6,970 nt of DNA, from positions 1 to 6,970 of the forward strand of contig JALVDQ010000455.1 in NCBI GenBank assembly GCA_027008885.1. Reading direction: 5' to 3'. How positions within the stretch are numbered: the first letter of the stretch is position 1; every line of letters begins with the position of its first letter. This document shows, piece after piece, positions 1 through 6,400 of the stretch. The translations under genes and the position numbers were made by a program. Under the pieces are notes generated by a model. That model did no database searches. It was not told the origin of the DNA and worked only from the letters and a program-made list of their open reading frames with translations. The DNA is from Thiotrichaceae bacterium (GTDB lineage Bacteria; Pseudomonadota; Gammaproteobacteria; Thiotrichales; Thiotrichaceae).

Positions 1-1
1 C

Positions 2-802
2 CAGATTAATATGATGAAGGCTTTGGGTGCTGAATTACCTAAATTCGCCCATGCTCCCATGATTCTGGGTGATGACGGCAAGCGTCTCTCAAAGCGTCAT
101 GGCGCGGTGAGTGTTATGCAATATCGAGATGACGGCTACTTTCCCCAGGCGCTGCTAAATTATTTGTTGCGTTTGGGCTGGTCACATGGTGATCAGGAAA
201 TATTTAGCCGTGATGAAATGATTGAATTATTCAGGATTGAAGATGTAAACGGTGCGCCGTCAACGTTCAATACCCAAAAACTGATCTGGCTGAACGAGCA
301 ATATCTGAAGACGCTTCCCGTCGATGAAATCATCAAACATTTAAGCTGGCATCTGGAGAATCAGAAACTTGATACATCAACGGGTCCGGCACTTGCTGAT
401 GTAATTGAAGCACACCGGGATCGCGCCAAGACCTTAAAAGAACTGGCTGCAACGATTCGCTATTACTACGAAGATTTTTCTGAGTATGATGAAAAGGCAA
501 CCAAAAAACATTTCAAGACAGCGACAGCAGGTATTTTGCAAAAATTGCTGGACAACTTTTCTGCTCTGGATGAATGGCAGGCGGATACCATTAATACTGT
601 TATTAAAGCAACTTGTGAGGAGCTTTCCCTGGGGATGGGTAAAGTGGGACCCGCTCTGCGGGTAGCAGTGACAGGATCTGCCGTATCACCGTCTCTGGAT
701 GTGACCCTGGCTTTGGTAGGCAAGGACAAGACATTGGAAAGACTCTCCAGAGCGATTAAGTTTGCAGAGGAAAAATATGCAAAAAATGGGGGGGATGGGT
801 GA
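2..802 (+). CDS. gltX: Glutamyl-tRNA synthetase, C-terminal part (5' end outside window)
   Basis: This is a class I aminoacyl-tRNA synthetase that charges tRNA(Glu) with glutamate in the cytoplasm. The frame is open from base 2 and begins in mid-protein (QIN, then MMKALGAELP). About 266 residues are visible; the family is usually about 470, so the Rossmann fold with the HIGH motif lies upstream. The KMSKS-equivalent loop KRLSKRHG is encoded at 80-103 and is followed by the conserved GAVSVMQYRDDGY and LLNYLLRLGWSHGDQE blocks. The rest is the helical anticodon-binding domain, ending in the family-typical LRVAVTG..SPSLDVTLALVGK segment and a final helix. The ATG at 11 is internal, not the true start. 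The gene stops with TGA at 800-802. The last codons contain A6 and G7 runs (781-786, 788-794), so the exact final residues (KNGGDG) are sensitive to indels. It converges with the cyclase gene, and no strong intrinsic terminator is visible. The family call is secure. Confidence 0.97.
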   Translation, partial: QINMMKALGAELPKFAHAPMILGDDGKRLSKRHGAVSVMQYRDDGYFPQALLNYLLRLGWSHGDQEIFSRDEMIELFRIEDVNGAPSTFNTQKLIWLNEQYLKTLPVDEIIKHLSWHLENQKLDTSTGPALADVIEAHRDRAKTLKELAATIRYYYEDFSEYDEKATKKHFKTATAGILQKLLDNFSALDEWQADTINTVIKATCEELSLGMGKVGPALRVAVTGSAVSPSLDVTLALVGKDKTLERLSRAIKFAEEKYAKNGGDG

Positions 803-821
803 CAGAGGACAGAAGACAGTT
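801..821. repeat. Three tandem heptamers of GACAGNN
   Basis: GACAG occurs at 801, 808 and 815, an exact 7-bp period (GACAGAG, GACAGAA, GACAGTT). The array starts inside the gltX TGA stop codon and ends next to the intergenic repeat at 824. No function is assigned. It may be a microsatellite or the leading edge of the neighbouring dispersed element; only the periodicity is directly seen. Confidence 0.5.
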
Positions 822-823
822 TC

Positions 824-929
824 GTAGGTTAGCCCAGGCGTAACCCGACAAGATAATGGCACTATGTTGATTACGTTACGCTAATTCATCCCGCGCATGA
901 GTAAATCAACAGGTTTAACCCGTCACCTA
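824..929 (+). repeat. Dispersed intergenic repeat, copy 1 (MITE/REP-like)
   Basis: This is a non-coding element that matches 3293-3385 in the same orientation. The left block (GTAGGTTAGCCCA.GCGTAA.CCGACAA), the central TGGCACTATG and the right block (AAATCAACAGGTTTAACCC.TCACC.A) are all shared. Copy 1 is longer because of an extra stretch around 876-900. The ends are weakly inverted: TAGGT at 825-829 faces ACCTA at 925-929, and GGTTA at 827-831 faces TAACC at 916-920. There is no coding capacity, so it is a short non-autonomous element if mobile. It fills the gap between the convergent gltX and cyclase genes, and its last three bases are the complement of the cyclase TAG stop. It could fold as a bidirectional transcription barrier, but the stem is not strong enough by eye to call a terminator. 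Confidence 0.7.
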
Positions 930-3101
930 TTTTTTCTCATGCGTAAATATACCATCCCAGTTTTCAGGTGGTGTTTTTTGTAACTGGCTGATTCTTTCCA
1001 GGTAGAGTTGATAAAGTGGTTCGTCAGTCATGTTATAAAGCGCTGCAAACATTTGGTATGCTGTTTGCCAATTCCCTGAGAGGTAGTGTTTAAAGCTTTC
1101 TTCGTGTTTTTTTAATAATTTATGCTGCTCTTTGGTTAAATCCGCTTTTAATGCGATGGCTTCATAAATCCTGATCGCATCCTGCTTGCCTTTAACCCGT
1201 ACAAAGTCTATATAGCGAAAGGCAATATCCGGGCACTGATCTTTTGTATTCTCACTTAGCAGAATTTTGACCCCATAATATTTAGTCAGACTTTCCAGGC
1301 GTGAGCCCAGATTAACCGCATCACCAAGGACGGTGTATGAGCGTCGATAGTCTGATCCCATGTCGCCTACATTCATTTCTCCTGTGTGGATTCCAATCCC
1401 TGCGGCAATTTGAGCAATGCCAATTTGCCTGAAACGGTTTTGCATCTTGCTGATTTGATGCTGTATTTCCAGTGCAGCCTGGACAGCCTGGGTAGCATGT
1501 CGCGGGTTTTTAAGTGGTGCTCCCCAGAATGCCATCACCATATCGCCTACATATTTATCAATGGTGCCCTGATATTTGAAAATTATTTTTGTGATTGGGG
1601 TCAGGTACTGATTTAAAAATGTTTTTAGCTGTCTGGTTGTGAGTGGTTCAGAAAGCGAGGTGAAATTTCGTATATCAGAGAAAAGTACCGTCATTTCCCT
1701 TTTTTCTCCTTCCATTGTTATTTGCTTTGGGTCATCAAGTAACAGGTTGATATGTTCAAGTGGTACATATTGTCCAAACATGTCATGTATCAGGCGCCGA
1801 TCTTTATTTTCCTTAAGTAGGTCATAGATCACATAGATACTTGATATTGCCATAATCAGCAAAAGCGGTATCACCACGGGAAAGCTGATTTTTAGCGCAG
1901 ACCACAGCCAGTAATTTAGGTTAAATGTTAAAAACAGTAATATTGTTCCAAATATTAGCAGGCTAAGCGGCTGCAGTCGTGGATAGACAAAAATCATTAA
2001 AATACACAGTAACACCAATATGACGATGGTGGCTCCTGCCGTCCAGTCTGGGCTATAAGCTATTGTCTCCGGGTGGAGCAGGCTATGGAGGATGTTTGCC
2101 TGTATCTCTACACCCGGGAACTCTGCCTGTACGGGGGTAGAACGCAAGTCAGCGAGTGCAATGGCAGAGGTTCCTATAATTGCAATGGCATTTTCCAGCT
2201 CTGGAAATATGTTGTCGGAATGTAACAAATTGCTGGCGGATATATATTTGAAGTGATGCTGTTTACCCAAATAGGGTATTAATATTCTTCCCTGAGCATC
2301 TGTCGGGATTTTCAGACCACCCAGGGACAAATGCGTTACTGTTTTTATATCTCCAATCGTTGCGGTGTGTAATTTTACGCTATCTTCCAGCAGATAAAGC
2401 CTGGCTGTTTCAAGAGCAAGAGAGGGGTATACCTGGTTGTTATAATTGACGACAAGTGGTGCTCTGCGTACTACGCCATCTGCTTCTGAAGTAATATTAA
2501 TAAAGCCGCTACTACTTGATTTCTCTGTAAATTCTCTGAGGTTTCCTGTAAAGCCACGCATGTTTAGAATGGTTAGTGCATTTATTTTCCTGGTATCAGT
2601 TTTAATGCTGCTTTGATGTAATTTTCCAGTCTGGATTGCAAACTGGGGGTGGAATGGAAAGCCAAGAACCACTTCTTTATCGGCAAGTGCGTCTGCCATG
2701 TAGCTGTCGGCATCCATTTTTTTTTGAATAGCATGAATCCAGTCTGGTATTGGTTTATCAAGTTTTTTTAAAGCCTGTTTTAATTTGCTTGCTGGATTTA
2801 TTTCTTTTTCAGACTGGACAATATCCAGCATAATCAGTGCTGTATGGTTGTCTGACAGTTTCTGTATTAATGATGCCAGTTTTTTTCTGCTCCACGGCCA
2901 TCTGCCTTCTTTTTTCAGGCTTGTTTCGTCAATATCAATAATAATAATGGGAGGCTCCTCTTTTATTTTTATTGGTATGCCGAGTTTTAAACGAATATCA
3001 TAGGGTATTGCTTCAAGTCGCTGAATAATTTCATTGATGGTTGGATTGCGACTTAAATAAACGAGACTCGCAATTACTGTCAAAATGATTGCTGCAATCA
3101 T
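927..3101 (-). CDS. CHASE2-domain class III adenylate cyclase, membrane-bound
   Basis: The predicted protein (724 residues from the ATG) makes cAMP from ATP at the inner membrane in response to an extracytoplasmic signal. An N-terminal membrane segment (about 1-17) leads into a CHASE2 sensor (about 20-345) with typical IIIIDIDETSLKKEGRWPW and PGVEIQANILHSLL motifs. Three helices follow (about 352-373, 378-400, 405-427), then a class III catalytic domain (about 465-650). Metal-binding Asp476 (LFSDIRNFTS) and Asp520 (YVGD), adenine-contacting Lys516, and Asn597 and Arg601 (GDAVNLGSRLE) are present. Thr590 replaces the usual Asp, as in class IIIb adenylate cyclases. The C-terminal tail (about 650-724) has the helical region and PPENWDGIF ending common in this family. 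The gene is complete, stopping with TAG at 927-929. The ATG at 3101 has no Shine-Dalgarno near it; translation may really start at CTG 3134, adding 11 residues (LLIKHKQSLIP) that give the first helix a positive cytoplasmic flank. It is divergent from the lipoprotein gene. The specific signal is unknown. Confidence 0.93.
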   Translation of the reverse strand: MIAAIILTVIASLVYLSRNPTINEIIQRLEAIPYDIRLKLGIPIKIKEEPPIIIIDIDETSLKKEGRWPWSRKKLASLIQKLSDNHTALIMLDIVQSEKEINPASKLKQALKKLDKPIPDWIHAIQKKMDADSYMADALADKEVVLGFPFHPQFAIQTGKLHQSSIKTDTRKINALTILNMRGFTGNLREFTEKSSSSGFINITSEADGVVRRAPLVVNYNNQVYPSLALETARLYLLEDSVKLHTATIGDIKTVTHLSLGGLKIPTDAQGRILIPYLGKQHHFKYISASNLLHSDNIFPELENAIAIIGTSAIALADLRSTPVQAEFPGVEIQANILHSLLHPETIAYSPDWTAGATIVILVLLCILMIFVYPRLQPLSLLIFGTILLFLTFNLNYWLWSALKISFPVVIPLLLIMAISSIYVIYDLLKENKDRRLIHDMFGQYVPLEHINLLLDDPKQITMEGEKREMTVLFSDIRNFTSLSEPLTTRQLKTFLNQYLTPITKIIFKYQGTIDKYVGDMVMAFWGAPLKNPRHATQAVQAALEIQHQISKMQNRFRQIGIAQIAAGIGIHTGEMNVGDMGSDYRRSYTVLGDAVNLGSRLESLTKYYGVKILLSENTKDQCPDIAFRYIDFVRVKGKQDAIRIYEAIALKADLTKEQHKLLKKHEESFKHYLSGNWQTAYQMFAALYNMTDEPLYQLYLERISQLQKTPPENWDGIFTHEKK

Positions 3102-3139
3102 TGGTATTAATGATTGTTTGTGTTTTATTAGCAGTTTGA

Positions 3140-3145
3140 CCTCCT
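3140..3145 (-). promoter_or_regulatory. Strong Shine-Dalgarno (AGGAGG) for the cyclase, pointing to a CTG start
   Basis: The minus strand reads AGGAGG, then TCAAA, then CTG at 3134-3132, a 5-nt spacing. CTG is in frame with the cyclase, and an in-frame TGA at 3149-3147 lies just upstream. No ATG, GTG or TTG occurs in frame between that stop and the ATG at 3101, which lies 38 nt from the site. This favours a rare CTG initiation, or an upstream leader site feeding the ATG. The motif is directly seen; its use is inferred. Confidence 0.6.
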
Positions 3146-3165
3146 GTCAGGAAAATTGCTCAACG

Positions 3166-3171
3166 AGTATA
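3166..3171 (-). promoter_or_regulatory. Candidate -10 box (TATACT) for the cyclase
   Basis: TATACT on the minus strand matches five of six bases of the sigma-70 -10 consensus. It would place the transcript start a little upstream of the AGGAGG site, giving a short leader. The sequence about 17 nt further upstream is a poor -35 match, so this is weak in an AT-rich region where such hexamers arise by chance. Confidence 0.22.
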
Positions 3172-3292
3172 TTAAATTGTTATTTATGGTGAAATTGAGC
3201 TATATCAATAGTTGGAAAGCATATTACATCTTTATGTGGTGCTCTGAAATTTAATATTAACTATATTCGGTAGTGGGTCAAACCTGTGTTTT

Positions 3293-3385
3293 GTAGGTTA
3301 GCCCAAGCGTAATCCGACAACGACAAGAGCGTGGCACTATGCTGGATTACGGTTGGATAAATCAACAGGTTTAACCCATCACCCA
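3293..3385 (+). repeat. Dispersed intergenic repeat, copy 2 (MITE/REP-like)
   Basis: This is the second copy of the element at 824-929, in the same orientation and about 93 bp long. It shares the left block, the TGGCACTATG core and the right AAATCAACAGGTTTAACCC block, but lacks part of the middle of copy 1. It has an internal perfect inverted pair, CGTAATCC at 3308-3315 and GGATTACG at 3344-3351, which could form a stem with a loop of about 28 nt. The terminal inverted pairing is degraded here (TAGGT against ACCCA). It lies in the upstream region of the lipoprotein gene, where it might affect expression. Together the two copies bracket the cyclase gene as direct repeats. Confidence 0.7.
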
Positions 3386-3438
3386 ATCATTGTAGTCGGG
3401 CATTTGCTTAACCGTAAAGAGTATACCACTTAAATCTT

Positions 3439-3444
3439 GAGGGG
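3439..3444 (+). promoter_or_regulatory. Shine-Dalgarno (GAGGGG) that sets the GTG start at 3450
   Basis: GAGGGG lies 5 nt before GTG 3450-3452. An in-frame TGA at 3438-3440 overlaps the start of this site, so translation cannot begin further upstream. The codons after GTG immediately encode a lipoprotein signal peptide, which confirms the start. Confidence 0.75.
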
Positions 3445-3449
3445 AATTT

Positions 3450-6400
3450 GTGAAAATAAATAGCCAGTTTTCATTTAGTTTGAGAATTATATTTTTATCT
3501 ATTCTTCTCACTTTTCTGGTTTCTTGTGGTTCCGGTTCTTCAGGCAAGCAAGATTTTCAGTCGAGTGCTTCAAATTTACTCACATACTGGGCAGATAAAA
3601 GAAGTAAGGTACTGATTCAAAAAAATATTTCTGAAAAAAAGGCTAATATTCAGGCAAAAAATGAGTTAACTGCCCTGTTTGGAATAAAATATATTCATAA
3701 ACTGGATTTTAAACAGCATAGGTACTATCCGCAGGATAATGCCTTGTTATTGCTTTTGAACGGCGCTTTAAATGAAACAGCGTCCAGATACTCAGTGAAA
3801 CCGCAGTTTATCCGTGAACAAATTGGTGAAGATTTCGCACAGCATGGAAAACTGACAGCAAAAGGCAATTTGTGGTTTCTGCGAATGCAAGCCTTAATTC
3901 GTGATGATCCAGTCTCTCATTTAAATCAATATGCAAAATTACAGCCCGGTTCAGAGGCTCCACAAGGCAGTTTATTGCCAAAAGTTATTCCGCTGGCATC
4001 ACGCCCTGCCGCAATAGCCCCTAAAGAAATTTTTGCGAAACCTGGTGAAACCATTGTTCTGGATGGGAAGAAAAGTCATGCTAATAATACAGGGCGCATC
4101 ATTAATTACACCTGGTTTAGAGTTGACCAAAAACATCAGTTTGTTGTGCCATTAAATGATCGTTTTTTGGCAGCCCCCAGTATTACTGTTCCGGATCAGG
4201 AAACAGAATTACTGTTTAGCTTAATTGTAACCGATGTTAACAAGCTGACAGATACAACCGTTGTAAAGGTTATTGTGCGTAAACCACCGCCTGAAAATAC
4301 TCCCCCTGTTGCTGATCCACAGACCGTTGCTACTGATGAAGATACGCCACTTGATATTCTTTTAAGCGGAAGTGATGCAGATTCCGACGAGATCAGTTTT
4401 TCTGTTAAAACCCCGTTATTGTTAGCCAATGGTCTCCTTGAAGGTACTGCTCCAAATTTGACATATACCCCAAATAATAACTTTTTTGGATCCGATAGTT
4501 TTGAATTTACGGTCAATGATGGTACAGAAGATTCAGAACCAGCTACGGTGAGTATCACTGTAAATCCTGTAAATGATCCTCCAGTAGCAGATGCAGGTAA
4601 ACCGGAATCAGTCAAGGAAAAGTCTATTGTCACCTTGTCAGGCTCCGGGTTTGATCTGGAGGATGGTGCAAATGTAACTTATAAGTGGCAGGCACCAGAA
4701 GGAATAGAATTAACCGGGGCAGAAACATCTACCCCACATTTTACTGCACCTGTTGTCGAATCCTCCCCTGAAGAACTGCTATTTACCTTGATTGTTCAGG
4801 ATTCAGAAGGCTTGTCATCATCCCCTGATTCTGTGGTAATTACGGTGAGCCATGACAATATAGCACCTACGGCAGATGCCGGAGAACCCCAGGATGTTAT
4901 TGAAGGCTCGTGGGTTACATTATCTGGCTCCGGTTTTGATCCGGAGGATGGTGAAAATGTTGATTTTGAATGGCTTGCTCCTGCTGGAATTAGCCTTGAT
5001 AATCCGACCATAGCGACCCCAGGTTTTAGCGCGCCTGCTATATCGGATGAGCCTGTAATACTGAAATTTTCTCTGCGAGTGACTGATAGCGAAGGATTAA
5101 CTTCGTTACCGGATACTGTCGAGATAACAGTAAAAAAGGAGAACCAGGCACCCAGAGCAAATGCAGGTTTTCCGAAAACAGTAGTTGAAAATACACATGT
5201 TTTTCTTTCTGGTTCCGGCTTTGATCCTGAAGATGGAAACGATGTTAGTTTTGAGTGGTTCGCGCCCCCAAATATTTTTCTGATAAACTCCAATACCGCA
5301 AATCCAAGCTTTATTGCTCCTCAAGTTAGCGGAAACTCAGCTGTTGTTCTTGATTTTTCTCTTGTTGTTAGTGATTCTCAGGGCTTGAAATCTCAACCCA
5401 GCTTTACAAAAGTTACTGTAGTCAAGGCAAATCATCCGCCTAAAGCAAATGCAGGAAAGGATAGAACTGTTGTAGAAGGAGATAAAGTTATTTTACATGG
5501 TTCGGGATCAGACCCTGAAGACGGTAGCAATGTAAGCTTCAGATGGTTTTCAATTTCAGGTATCTCTCTAAAAAATGCATCTACAGCGACCCCAAGTTTC
5601 ACCGCGCCAACAGTAAGCGGAAAACCTTTAAACCTGATATTTATTTTGACTGTAACGGATACTAAAGGTGCCTTTTCCTCAGATACCGTAGTAATAAAAG
5701 TAGTAAAAAATCATGCGCCAATTGCCAATGCTGGCGTTGATCAAACAGGGCACATAGGAGACAAGATCACACTGGATGGCTCAGCCTCCCACGATATCGA
5801 TGGTGATCCCTTGACCTATCTGTGGTCACTGACCAGTATTCCGACAGGAAGTCAGGCAGTTCTTGATAATCCCGCAGTAGTCAATCCCGGCTTTATTATT
5901 GATCTGCCAGGAACTTACATAGCCCAGCTCATCGTAAATGACGGCAAGGTTGACTCGGTAGCGGATACAGTAACGATCACTACCCTGAATACCCAACCGG
6001 TAGCCGATGCCGGTGCTGATCAGACGGGGCACATAGGAGACGAGATCACACTGGATGGTTCAGCTTCCCACGATGTAGATGGTGATCCCTTGACCTACCA
6101 TTGGTCACTGATCAAAATGCCTGTAGATAGTCAAGCCACACTAAGTGATCCAGCATTGGTCAATCCCAGCTTTATTATTGATCTGCCGGGAACCTATATC
6201 GCACAGCTCATTGTAAATGACGGCAAGACTGACTCGGTAGCGGATACAGTAACAATCAGTACCCTGAATACCAAACCGGTAGCTGATGCCGGTGCTGATC
6301 AGACGGGACACATAGGAGACAAGATCACACTGGATGGCTCAGCCTCCCATGATATAGATGGTGATCCCTTGACCTATCTGTGGTCACTGACCAGTATCCC

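Larger units (their letters stand above)
3135..3449. other. Divergent intergenic control region between cyclase and lipoprotein
   Basis: This 315-bp gap separates two divergently transcribed genes. The cyclase-proximal half (about 3146-3290) is AT-rich, contains the cyclase ribosome site and a weak -10 candidate, and has no small ORF I would defend. The lipoprotein-proximal half contains the second dispersed repeat (3293-3385) and then about 64 bp leading to the GTG start. I found no convincing -35/-10 pair for the lipoprotein, no CRP-like palindrome and no riboswitch-like structure. Confidence 0.6.

Noticed and set aside
466..729. Minus-strand frame opposite gltX, and plus-strand frames at 1386-1616, 1639-1827 and 2785-3003 opposite the cyclase
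   Set aside because: They are shadows of two strongly supported genes, with no motifs of their own.
781..794. A6/G7 runs near the gltX stop as a phase-variation switch
   Set aside because: They lie in the last codons of an essential housekeeping enzyme, past the conserved fold, so slippage would only alter the extreme tail.
3180..3205. CRP-like half site (TGGTGAAATTGAGC) upstream of the cyclase
   Set aside because: The second half is not TCACA-like, so the palindrome expected for CRP is missing.
3332..3351. TGGCAC inside repeat copy 2 as a sigma-54 -24 element
   Set aside because: The matching -12 GC element is absent at the required spacing (TGGAT follows instead of TTGCA/T), and the same TGGCACTATG occurs in copy 1 between convergent genes, so it belongs to the repeat.
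4196..5324. Minus-strand open frames of 72-165 codons opposite the lipoprotein
   Set aside because: They lie antisense to a continuous lipoprotein frame with clear domain repeats. Their translations are low-complexity mirrors of the repeats, with no ribosome sites or family resemblance.
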